The translations under genes were made by a program, and so were the position numbers. A stretch of DNA of 64,000 nt from positions 1 through 64,000 of the forward strand of contig NZ_JAJNCT010000005.1 of assembly GCF_021026195.1 (NCBI RefSeq), read 5' to 3'. The notes below the pieces were generated by a model. That model saw only the letters and a program-made list of their open reading frames with translations. It was not told where the DNA came from and ran no database searches. This document shows positions 57,160 to 64,000 of this stretch, piece after piece (the first letter of the stretch is position 1; the number at the start of each line of letters is the position of its first letter). The DNA comes from Comamonas koreensis (GTDB lineage Bacteria; Pseudomonadota; Gammaproteobacteria; Burkholderiales; Burkholderiaceae_C).

Positions 57160-58560
57160 TCATGGTGCAGCGCTCAGGCCCTCGGCCACACCGCCCACGC
57201 CACCGCCCAAGGCCTGCTGCAAACCCAGATGGCTTTGCAACAGCGCCAGGCGTGCCGACGCATGGGCCAATTCACTGCTGCGCAGGCGCTCCTGGGCATC
57301 GAGCCAGTCACGCAGCGGCACCTGGCCAGCGCGGTAGCGCATGGCGTAGAGGCGCTCGATCTCTTGGCTCTCCTCAAGCGCCAGGCGCAACCAGTCCAAT
57401 TGCTGTGTCAGCTGTGCGCGCGCCGACAGGGCCTTGTCGACTTCGGCCAGCGCGTCATACAGGGTCTTGCCAAAATTCAGCGCCGCCTCCTCATGGCGGG
57501 TGCGGGCGATGTCGGCGGCCAGGCCAAGCTCGCGTGCGTTGAGGAAAGGCAAGCTGAGGTTGGCGCCCAAGTTGGCCACGGGGTTGGCCAGCACCTGCAA
57601 CAGTGCCTGGCTGGATGTGCCCAGCGACCCCGTCAACGACAGCGTCGGATACAGGCGCGCTGCAGCGGCATCGCTGGCCGCCAGTGCGGCCCGCAGCCGC
57701 AGCTCGGCCGCGCGCAGGTCCGGCCGGCGGCCCAGCAGCTCGGCAGGCAGTCCTGCGCTGACAGGCGGCAGGGCCATAGCCGGTAAGCGCTGTGGCTCGG
57801 TCTCAAGGTCTGGGGGCGCGCCGTTGAAGAGCGCCATCCGTGTCTGGCGCAGCTCTGCCCTGGTGTGCAACAGCTGGCTAAGTGCCACCTGCTGCTGCGC
57901 CACTGCCTGCTCCGCCTCGCGCAAGGCCAGACGAGAATCTGCGCCACTGCGGTAACGCAGAGCCACCAAGGCTTGTACCCGCTGGGCATAGGCCAGGCTG
58001 TCCTGCGCATGGCCTATGCGTTCATTCGCCCATCCCACCTGCCAGTACAGATTGGCTACAGAGCCGACCATGGACAGAGCCACCGCATCCAGATCCTCAC
58101 GGCTGGCCTGCGCCTCCCATGCGGCAGCATCGCGCTGCGCGCCGAGGCGGTCAAAAAGATCGAGCTCCCAACCCAGTCCCAGTTGCGCATTGGCGTTTGT
58201 CGTGAGGCCCCGGGCATCACCCGACAAAGGCTGCGTGGCATTGCCAGCCAGCGATAGTGACGGCGTTGGCGCAAGCGCACGCGCTGCCAGTTGCGCCTCC
58301 AGCGCCGCACGGCGCACGCGGATGGCGGCGGCAGCCAGGTCGCTATTGCGGGCCAGCGCGAGATCGATCCAGGCATCCAGCTGGGGATCAGCAAATGCGC
58401 GCCACCACGCTGAGTCCTGCGGTGCGCCCGCCTCTGGGCCCGCATGCACAAACTGCGCAGGCAAGGCCACCGCTGGTGCCACATAGGGCGTGCGGGTGAG
58501 CGACCCACAGCCCGCCAGCGCACTGCCTAACAATATGGTGATCAACGCAATAAGCCGCAT
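57160..58560 (-). CDS. outer membrane efflux channel, NodT family
   Basis: 466 residues. A lipoprotein signal (LLGSALAGC) leads to two TolC-like repeats with the long helical hairpin pattern (LARNSDLAAAAIRVRRAALEAQL and LRAALAASDAAAARLYPTLSLTGSLG). The end is PLRDWLDAQERLRSSELAHA, which is typical of the family. It makes the outer membrane exit duct for MacA-MacB, whose genes precede it on the same strand, with two bases between stop and start. Confidence 0.92.
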   Translation of the reverse strand: MRLIALITILLGSALAGCGSLTRTPYVAPAVALPAQFVHAGPEAGAPQDSAWWRAFADPQLDAWIDLALARNSDLAAAAIRVRRAALEAQLAARALAPTPSLSLAGNATQPLSGDARGLTTNANAQLGLGWELDLFDRLGAQRDAAAWEAQASREDLDAVALSMVGSVANLYWQVGWANERIGHAQDSLAYAQRVQALVALRYRSGADSRLALREAEQAVAQQQVALSQLLHTRAELRQTRMALFNGAPPDLETEPQRLPAMALPPVSAGLPAELLGRRPDLRAAELRLRAALAASDAAAARLYPTLSLTGSLGTSSQALLQVLANPVANLGANLSLPFLNARELGLAADIARTRHEEAALNFGKTLYDALAEVDKALSARAQLTQQLDWLRLALEESQEIERLYAMRYRAGQVPLRDWLDAQERLRSSELAHASARLALLQSHLGLQQALGGGVGGVAEGLSAAP

Positions 58561-58563
58561 GGG

Positions 58564-60513
58564 TCAGTCCCTCGCCAGTGCCTGGACAGGATCAAGGCGC
58601 GCTGCCGCCCGCGCGGGTAAAAAGCCAAAGCCAACGCCAATCAGCGACGCGCTGGCCACCGCCCCCACGATGGCAGTGGTGCTGAACGACAGCTGCCACT
58701 GCGCATTCAGCAAGCTGACGAGCGCGCCCAAACCCAGCGCCAGCCCAATGCCCAGCAGACCGCCCACCAGGCACACCAGCATGGCCTCGATCAGAAACTG
58801 CTGGAGGATGTCCGACTGGCGGGCCCCGATGGCCATGCGCACGCCGATCTCGCGTGTGCGCTCCGTCACCGATACCAGCATGATGTTCATCACCCCCACA
58901 CCGCCGACCAGCAGTGCAATGGCTGCGATCGACGAAATCAGCAAGGTCAGCACCTGGCCAGTGCGGCTCACCGCCTGGCGGATCTGGTCGGCGTTGAAAA
59001 TAAAGAAATCCTGGCTGCCGTGGCGCGCGGTCAGCAAGGCCGTCACTGCCTGCTGGGCCGCCTCAAGGGGCACCGTATCGGCAATGCGCAGCCGGATGCT
59101 GTCAAGGTGGTGCTTTCCGCCCAGGCGCGCGTACACGGCGGTGTAGGGCACCAAAAAGTTCGGCGTAGGACCTGCAAAGCTGTTGGTCTCCGGTGCCAGC
59201 ACGCCAATGACCTCCGCCGGCATACTGCCCAGCAACACGGTCGCACCCAAAGGAGACGGCTGATACGGAAACAGCGCACGCGCAGCCCGCTGGTCGATCA
59301 CTGTGACCTGGGCATTGCGCTCGACCTCGCCCTCGTTGAAGAAACGCCCGGCGGCCAGCCTCAGCCCGAGCACGCGCAAGTGTTCCGCGCCCACGCCATT
59401 GATCTGAGCTGACGCAGAAAGCTCCCTGTAGAGCGCGGTGACTGGCACCGACAGGCTGGGTGAGGCACTGTCGACATAGGTTTGCGCGGCCAGCGCCTGC
59501 ACATCGCCAGCGACCAAAGTGTTCACCGATGCAGCTTTGGAGTCGCCAAAGTCCCGGCCGGGGTAGATCTCCAGCGTGCTCGTGCCCAGGCTATCGATTT
59601 GTGCCAGCACCTGGTCCTGCGCGCCTCGCCCCAGCGCCACGACAAAGACCACCGCCGCAATACCGATGATGATGCCCAGCATCGTCAAAAAGCTGCGCAG
59701 GCGATGGGCGGCTAGCGCACGCATCGCCATATGCATCGCCTCAAACAGGCGAAGGCTCCAGGCTTGCAGCCGCGAGCTGCCAGGCTGGTCAGCGATGGCC
59801 TTTACAGACCGCCCAGGCTGCGCTGGGCGCAGTTGCCGGTCCGCCACCACTTCACCGTCACTGAGCTCGATGATGCGCTCGGCATGCGCGGCCACACCCA
59901 TGTCGTGGGTGACCAGGATCACGGTGTGACCCTCGGCATGGAGCTCCTGCAGAATGCGCATGACCTCCTGGCCACTGGCCTTGTCCAACGCGCCAGTGGG
60001 CTCGTCCGCCAAAATCACGGTGCCGCCATTCATCAGCGCCCGGGCAATCGATACCCGCTGCTGCTGGCCACCGGAGAGCTGCGCTGGCCGATGCTGCATG
60101 CGGTCTGCCAGACCCAGGCGCTTGAGCAACGCCTGGGCCCGCGCCTGGCGATCCGCCGTAGCCATGCCCGCATAGACCGCTGGCAGTGCGACATTGCCCT
60201 GGGCCGATAGATCGGCCAGCAGGTGGTAGCGCTGAAAGATGAAGCCAAAGCTCTCACGGCGCAGCGCTGCCAGCGCATCGGGCGCCAGTGCCGATACATC
60301 GCGCCCGGCAATGCAGTAACTGCCGCTCGTGGCACGGTCCAGACAGCCCAGGATATTCATCAGGCTCGACTTGCCCGAACCCGAGGCGCCGACGATGGCC
60401 ACCATCTCACCGGCATCAATGCGCAGGTTGATGTCCTTGAGCACTGTCACCGCGCCATCGCCTGCCGGGAACTCGCGCCGCAGGCAGCGCATCTCCAGAA
60501 GTGCTGCGCGCAT
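58564..60513 (-). CDS. macB: MacB-type ABC exporter (ATPase fused to permease)
   Basis: 649 residues. The ATPase part has IVGASGSGKSSLMNILGCLD, LSGGQQQRVSIARAL and VILADEPTGALD. A linker leads to four membrane helices with a large periplasmic domain (MacB_PCD: STLEIYPGRDFGDSK) and the FtsX-like end LVGGVGVMNIMLVSVTERTREIGVRMAIGARQ. It works mechanically through MacA and the outer membrane channel. ATG 60513 lies next to the macA stop; the frame is open to 60753 because it overlaps macA in another frame. Confidence 0.95.
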   Translation of the reverse strand: MRAALLEMRCLRREFPAGDGAVTVLKDINLRIDAGEMVAIVGASGSGKSSLMNILGCLDRATSGSYCIAGRDVSALAPDALAALRRESFGFIFQRYHLLADLSAQGNVALPAVYAGMATADRQARAQALLKRLGLADRMQHRPAQLSGGQQQRVSIARALMNGGTVILADEPTGALDKASGQEVMRILQELHAEGHTVILVTHDMGVAAHAERIIELSDGEVVADRQLRPAQPGRSVKAIADQPGSSRLQAWSLRLFEAMHMAMRALAAHRLRSFLTMLGIIIGIAAVVFVVALGRGAQDQVLAQIDSLGTSTLEIYPGRDFGDSKAASVNTLVAGDVQALAAQTYVDSASPSLSVPVTALYRELSASAQINGVGAEHLRVLGLRLAAGRFFNEGEVERNAQVTVIDQRAARALFPYQPSPLGATVLLGSMPAEVIGVLAPETNSFAGPTPNFLVPYTAVYARLGGKHHLDSIRLRIADTVPLEAAQQAVTALLTARHGSQDFFIFNADQIRQAVSRTGQVLTLLISSIAAIALLVGGVGVMNIMLVSVTERTREIGVRMAIGARQSDILQQFLIEAMLVCLVGGLLGIGLALGLGALVSLLNAQWQLSFSTTAIVGAVASASLIGVGFGFLPARAAARLDPVQALARD

Positions 60514-60514
60514 A

Positions 60515-61702
60515 TCAGAACCCCAGCAGTCCGCCGACCGGCACATCGCTGGGCACGGCCTCGCCCAACACCACCTCTTCGCCTGGCGCCAGCCCTTCCA
60601 GCACCTGCGTCTGCGAATGGGTTTGCAGGCCGATGCGGATCTGGCGGCTTGCAACTCCACCCGCCGCATCGCGCACCCGCACGCTGTACCAACCATCGGC
60701 ATCACGTGCCCCCAGGGCGGCATTGGGCACCTGTAGCGCCTGCAGCGCCTCATCCACCAGAATGGTCACCTGCACCGTCATCGACGGTCGCAATTGCCCA
60801 TCCGGATTGGCCACATCGAACAGCGCGTTGTAGTAAACCGCCCGTGTCGCGGCACCCTCGTTGCCGCTGGGACTGGTGCCTGTCCCCACATCGTTGACGA
60901 TGGATTCCGGCGCGGGCTCGACCAGCTCAACAGTCGCCTGGTGCGCCACCCCGGGCTGGCCCAGGGTGGTAAATGTCACCGCCTGGCCAGGTGCAATCTT
61001 GTGCACGTCGGCTTCCGATATCTCCGCCCTCACGGTCATTACATCCAGCTTGGCCAGCATGACGATATTGGGCGTGGTCTGGAACGCGTTCAAGGTCTGG
61101 CCCTGCTTGGTGACCACCGCCACCACCATGCCATCCATCGGTGCAACGATGCGGGTGTAGCCCAGATTGATGCGTGCCGTCTCCACCTGCAGCCGCGCCT
61201 GCTCGATCTGCGCGCCCAGCGAACGCACCTCCGCCTGGGCAGTCACCAAGGCGGCCTTGGCCGCTTCGTAGGTGGCCTGGGCAGTCGCCTCGCCTCGCAG
61301 CAGCGTTTGCTCACGCTGGTAACCCAGTTGCGCCTGCAGCCTGGCCGCTTCTCGGGCCGCCAGCTGGGCCTGAAGCGATGCCAGCGCCGCCCTGGCATTG
61401 CTCAGCGCCACCTGCTGGGGCTGGGCATCCACCTCGGCAATCAGGTCGCCCGCTTTGACCTGCTGGCCCAATGCGACATGCAGATGCTGAACCTGACCGG
61501 AGACCTGCGCACCCACGGCCACCAGCTCTTTCGCACGCAAACGGCCTACAGCCAACACGGTCTGGCGCAGGTCGGCGGTGGTCACCGCTGCGGTGGCGTA
61601 CTGCGGCGCTGCAGCCGATCTGGCCAACAACCAGACGCAGCCCGCAACCAGCACACCGGCGGCAACCAGCGCTGCCACTACCACCCCATTGCGTTTGGAC
61701 AC
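60515..61702 (-). CDS. macA: MacA-type periplasmic adaptor protein
   Basis: 395 residues from GTG 61702, chosen because AAGGAG lies five bases before it; ATG 61717 or ATG 61792 would add residues. One N-terminal helix (VVVAALVAAGVLVAGCVWLL) anchors it. A lipoyl/hairpin region follows (QVKAGDLIAEVDAQPQQVAL, a long coiled-coil up to about 190) and then barrel domains (LGYTRIVAPMDGMVVAVVTKQGQ). It links MacB to the outer membrane channel. First gene of macAB-nodT. Confidence 0.93.
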   Translation of the reverse strand: MSKRNGVVVAALVAAGVLVAGCVWLLARSAAAPQYATAAVTTADLRQTVLAVGRLRAKELVAVGAQVSGQVQHLHVALGQQVKAGDLIAEVDAQPQQVALSNARAALASLQAQLAAREAARLQAQLGYQREQTLLRGEATAQATYEAAKAALVTAQAEVRSLGAQIEQARLQVETARINLGYTRIVAPMDGMVVAVVTKQGQTLNAFQTTPNIVMLAKLDVMTVRAEISEADVHKIAPGQAVTFTTLGQPGVAHQATVELVEPAPESIVNDVGTGTSPSGNEGAATRAVYYNALFDVANPDGQLRPSMTVQVTILVDEALQALQVPNAALGARDADGWYSVRVRDAAGGVASRQIRIGLQTHSQTQVLEGLAPGEEVVLGEAVPSDVPVGGLLGF

Positions 61703-62402
61703 CCCTGCTCCTTCCATGTCTGTGACCCTCTCAGGCGCAGCCATTGCCGCGCCAGCAGGGGTCTTGAAACAAAGCCTGCAGTCTGGTGGCAAATATTGGG
61801 ATTAGTTTGTAATTTCTATGGACATTCGATGACCACAACACAAGGCCTACCTATAAAGCGATAAGTGCAAGCAACTGGTCGCGCCGCTGCACAACCCGCT
61901 TCGCCCCACCCGGCGGCCGCCAGCCGCAGTTGTCAGCGGCTGGCCGAAGGGGGCGCCCAGAGTCCCTGGACCTGCGGGGAGTCCATCTGGCAGGCCCCAA
62001 GATCCGATGCTCCGCCGGTGGCTGTCTGCGTTTGGCCCTTTTGTGCCAGCCCGGTGCTGCGCGGCCATTGCCCGCCCTGCCCGGAGGACATGGCCCCGGC
62101 ATAGTGCGACCGCCGATTCTGCGCAGAATTGTGTGCCGGGGCCGCTGGTTTTTCCAATAGCGCGGGGCAGGCAGCAAGTGGGGCGCCCGCCAGTCCCAAG
62201 GCCCCATCCACCAGAGCTCTGCGATGCTTCAGCCTCGGGCCAAAGAAGCCCTCAGTCGACTGAAACCACAGGTTTTGCACAATAGAAAGCCACCTTATGC
62301 AATAATGGAGGGCTTTTATTGCGGAAAGTACGCCCAGTTTACTGGGATGCAGAGGTTGCATCCGGCTTGGCACGGCTCCCGCACTTGACCTAAGGAAGAA
62401 TC
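61703..62402. other. 700-base region without a recognised gene
   Basis: Between the divergent macA and rpmE2 genes. Overlapping frames of 70-146 residues on both strands (for example minus 61933-62373) show no recognisable domains, no ribosome site and arginine/proline-rich composition. The part 61790-61865 is A+T rich and likely carries the macA promoter. The end nearest rpmE2 carries a promoter-like sequence. Confidence 0.6.
62275..62306 (+). promoter_or_regulatory. likely promoter of the L31 gene
   Basis: TTGCAC (62275-62280) and TGCAAT (62298-62303, overlapping CAATAAT) are separated by 17 bases. They lie about 100 bases before the L31 start, in an A+T-rich stretch. Confidence 0.4.
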
Positions 62403-62648
62403 ATGAAAGAAGGCATTCACCCAGACTACCGCGAAGTGTTGTTCGTGGACCTGTCCAACGGCTTCAAGTTTGTGACCCGCTCCTGCGTGAACACCAAGGA
62501 AACCGAAACCTTCGAAGGCAAGGAATACCCGCTGTTCAAGCTGGATACCTCGTCTGAGTCGCACCCTTTCTACACCGGCACCCAAAAGTCGGTGGACAAC
62601 ATGGGCGGCCGTGTGGAGCGTTTCCGCAACCGTTTCGGCAAGAAGTAA
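62403..62648 (+). CDS. rpmE2: 50S ribosomal protein L31 type B
   Basis: 81 residues. It has the type B pattern ([58 protein letters not shown]) and only one cysteine, so it lacks the zinc-ribbon CxxC pair of type A L31. Such versions can replace the zinc-containing paralogue when zinc is short and are often Zur-controlled, but in several betaproteobacteria they appear to be the main copy. AAGGAAG before ATG 62403 supports the start. Confidence 0.97.
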   Translation: MKEGIHPDYREVLFVDLSNGFKFVTRSCVNTKETETFEGKEYPLFKLDTSSESHPFYTGTQKSVDNMGGRVERFRNRFGKK

Positions 62649-62671
62649 TTTGCTTGTTGCAAAAAGGCTTC

Positions 62672-62697
62672 GGGCTGCAAGGCCTGCGGCCCTTTTT
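62672..62697 (+). terminator. first L31 terminator
   Basis: GGGCTGCA / TGCGGCCC with loop AGGCC (one T-G pair), followed by five T, 24 bases after the stop. Confidence 0.8.
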
Positions 62698-62710
62698 GTC
62701 TCGGCAACCT

Positions 62711-62742
62711 AAAGGCAGTGCGACACCGTACTGCCTTTTTTT
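62711..62742 (+). terminator. second L31 terminator
   Basis: AAAGGCAGT / ACTGCCTTT perfect 9-base arms with T run, a tandem backup 14 bases beyond the first. Confidence 0.85.
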
Positions 62743-62843
62743 ATTGACCCGCTTGTTCGACCCGCAGACAATGCGCGGTTCTCCTACATTTCTGGCGCAG
62801 CGCCTGATAAGCTGCTGAGCCTTGCCTCCTCTGGTAGCCCCGT

Positions 62844-64000
62844 GTGAATTTTCCGACCCCAGCCATCGTCCCCCAAGCCGCTGTACGCCCCCTGCCGCGT
62901 GCGCTTTTGCTGCTGCTGTGCCTGGCCTATGTGGTGCCCGGCTTTGTAGCCCGCGGGCCCTGGAAGACCTTGGACATCACCAGCTATGGCTACGCGCTGG
63001 CATTGGCGGAGGGACGGACACCATGGCTGGCACCGGAGATTCTGGGCTTGAGCCCGGACACCGAGGGGCTGGTTCCTTACTGGCTGGGCGCCTGGGCGAT
63101 CCAGGCTTTTGGCGACTTCATGTCGCCCGAGCTAGCCAGCCGCCTGCCGTTTGCCGCCCTGCTCTGGCTGGCCCTGATGGCCACCTGGTATGCCGTGTAC
63201 TACCTCGCCCGCAGCCCGGGTGCAGGCCCGGTGGCCTTTGCCTTTGGTGGCGAAGCCAACGAGATTGACTATGCGCGCGCGATGGCCGATGGCGGCCTGC
63301 TCGCACTGATTGCCTGCCTGGGTCTGGCCCAGCCTTCGCACGAAGCCAGCAGCTATGTGGTGCAACTGTCGGGCGTCTGTTTCGTGTTTTACGCCGCCGC
63401 CTGCATTCCGATCCGCTTTGCCACACCGCTGTGCGTTGGTGCAATAGGCCTGGTGATGCTGGCGCTGAGCGGCGCGCCCACCTATGCGGTCTGCCTGGGC
63501 CTGGGCGTGGCCCTGATTTTGGCGCTCACCCCCGTCGATGCCAAGCTGCGCGCGCGCAGCCTGCAGGCGGCCGGTGCCTTTGCAATCCTCGGCGTGGCCG
63601 CGTTGCTGCTGGCTGTCTATCTGCACCAGTGGCAGTGGCGCATCTTGCCGGCCGAAAACTTCCGCCAGCTGCGTCCGCTGTTCGAACTGGTGGTCTGGTA
63701 TGTCTGGCCGGCCTGGCCGCTGGCGCTGTGGTCGCTGTGGATCTGGCGCCGCCAGGTGGCCGACTGGCGCTTTGTGCACCGCCATCTCTGGCTACCCATC
63801 CTGCTGGGTGCCCTGGCGCTGGTCAACACCGTCATCACCACGCCATCCGATCGCGCGCTGCTGCTGGGCCTGCCCGCGTTTGCGGCACTGGCCGCCTTTG
63901 CGCTGCCCACCTTCCGCCGCGCGATGGCGGCGCTGATCGACTGGTTCACCCTGCTGTTTTTCAGCGCGGCAGCCATCACCATCTGGGTGATCTGGTTGGC
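62844..64000 (+). CDS. membrane glycosyltransferase, ArnT/GT39-like, incomplete
   Basis: The reading frame starts at GTG 62844, directly after an in-frame stop TAG at 62835, and is still open at the right edge (385 codons seen). The protein begins VNFPTPAIVPQAAVRPLPRA, followed by a membrane helix (LLLLLCLAYVVPGFVARGPW) and then about nine more helices. ITSYGYALALAEGRTPWLAP and EANEIDYARAMADGGLLAL follow, resembling ArnT/GT39-type transferases that use lipid-linked sugars on the periplasmic side. The acidic residues in the first loop (TLDITSYGYAL) deviate from the usual DE motif, so the activity is uncertain. The C-terminal domain is outside the window. Confidence 0.78.
   Translation, partial: MNFPTPAIVPQAAVRPLPRALLLLLCLAYVVPGFVARGPWKTLDITSYGYALALAEGRTPWLAPEILGLSPDTEGLVPYWLGAWAIQAFGDFMSPELASRLPFAALLWLALMATWYAVYYLARSPGAGPVAFAFGGEANEIDYARAMADGGLLALIACLGLAQPSHEASSYVVQLSGVCFVFYAAACIPIRFATPLCVGAIGLVMLALSGAPTYAVCLGLGVALILALTPVDAKLRARSLQAAGAFAILGVAALLLAVYLHQWQWRILPAENFRQLRPLFELVVWYVWPAWPLALWSLWIWRRQVADWRFVHRHLWLPILLGALALVNTVITTPSDRALLLGLPAFAALAAFALPTFRRAMAALIDWFTLLFFSAAAITIWVIWL

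Noticed and set aside
58564-60753. A 729-codon version of MacB extending into macA
   Set aside because: The first 80 codons are the macA gene read out of frame. ATG 60513 gives the normal MacB N-terminus.
61933-62373. A minus-strand frame of 146 codons in the gap before rpmE2
   Set aside because: No ribosome site, no recognisable domain, and competing frames on the other strand have equal quality. It may be a decayed gene but cannot be supported.

Overview
The window is high-GC chromosomal DNA from a betaproteobacterium, most likely Comamonadaceae (Comamonas or a close relative). This is judged from protein content and style: TRAP and tripartite-type carboxylate uptake, a glycine-riboswitch-controlled gcvTHP operon, ppsA/ppsR back to back, ygfZ next to mltG, and a DUF534-type ABC importer. 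No database search was possible. Almost everything is core or ordinary accessory metabolism; no phage, CRISPR array, defence island, tRNA or rRNA was seen.

Layout. 0-3 kb: an Lrp/AsnC regulator, a membrane sterol-desaturase-family hydroxylase and a MurU-like nucleotidyltransferase. 3.1-6.1 kb: a complete TRAP transporter operon (solute receptor, small and large permease) closed by a terminator. 6.1-11.1 kb: a tandem glycine riboswitch followed by gcvT, gcvH and gcvP, with a terminator-like hairpin between gcvH and gcvP and a strong terminator at the end. 11.2-18.5 kb: a TSUP permease, a Cache/PAS/GGDEF diguanylate cyclase, mltG, ygfZ, a candidate small RNA, a thioesterase-GNAT fusion and an HSL-type esterase. 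18.57-18.74 kb: a 161-bp palindromic element flanked by TA, i.e. a MITE. 18.8-29.4 kb: an exported FAH-family hydratase-like protein, a DUF2007-like membrane protein, a long-chain acyl-CoA ligase, a Tat-exported TRAP-type receptor, a saccharopine-dehydrogenase-family enzyme, a PQQ-dependent membrane dehydrogenase and a small thioesterase. 29.6-35.3 kb: ETF-ubiquinone oxidoreductase, a lipocalin and a three-gene ABC importer preceded by a long leader hairpin. 35.4-40.9 kb: two MFS exporters, a cysteine-containing HTH regulator with two inverted operator-like repeats, a LysR regulator and wrbA. 41-45.2 kb: ppsA and ppsR divergent, then a small secreted protein. 45.2-51.9 kb: a five-gene haem uptake operon (receptor, HmuS, HmuT, HmuU, HmuV) behind a Fur-box-like site. 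52-57.1 kb: a PheC/solute-binding-like protein, a glycine-zipper lipoprotein, dut, a membrane protein, trxA and rho. 57.1-61.8 kb: a MacA-MacB-NodT-type efflux operon. 62.4-64 kb: the type B ribosomal protein L31 gene and a truncated ArnT/GT39-like membrane glycosyltransferase that runs off the right edge.

How the parts work together. The glycine cleavage genes sense their own substrate through the riboswitch. PpsR is expected to switch PEP synthase on and off. The haem operon supplies iron through an outer-membrane receptor, periplasmic carrier, inner-membrane ABC pump and cytoplasmic haem handler. MacA-MacB and the outer-membrane factor form one trans-envelope pump. The least explained signals are non-coding: the MITE, the candidate sRNA, the leader hairpin of the ABC importer and the paired operators around the HTH/MFS gene pair.
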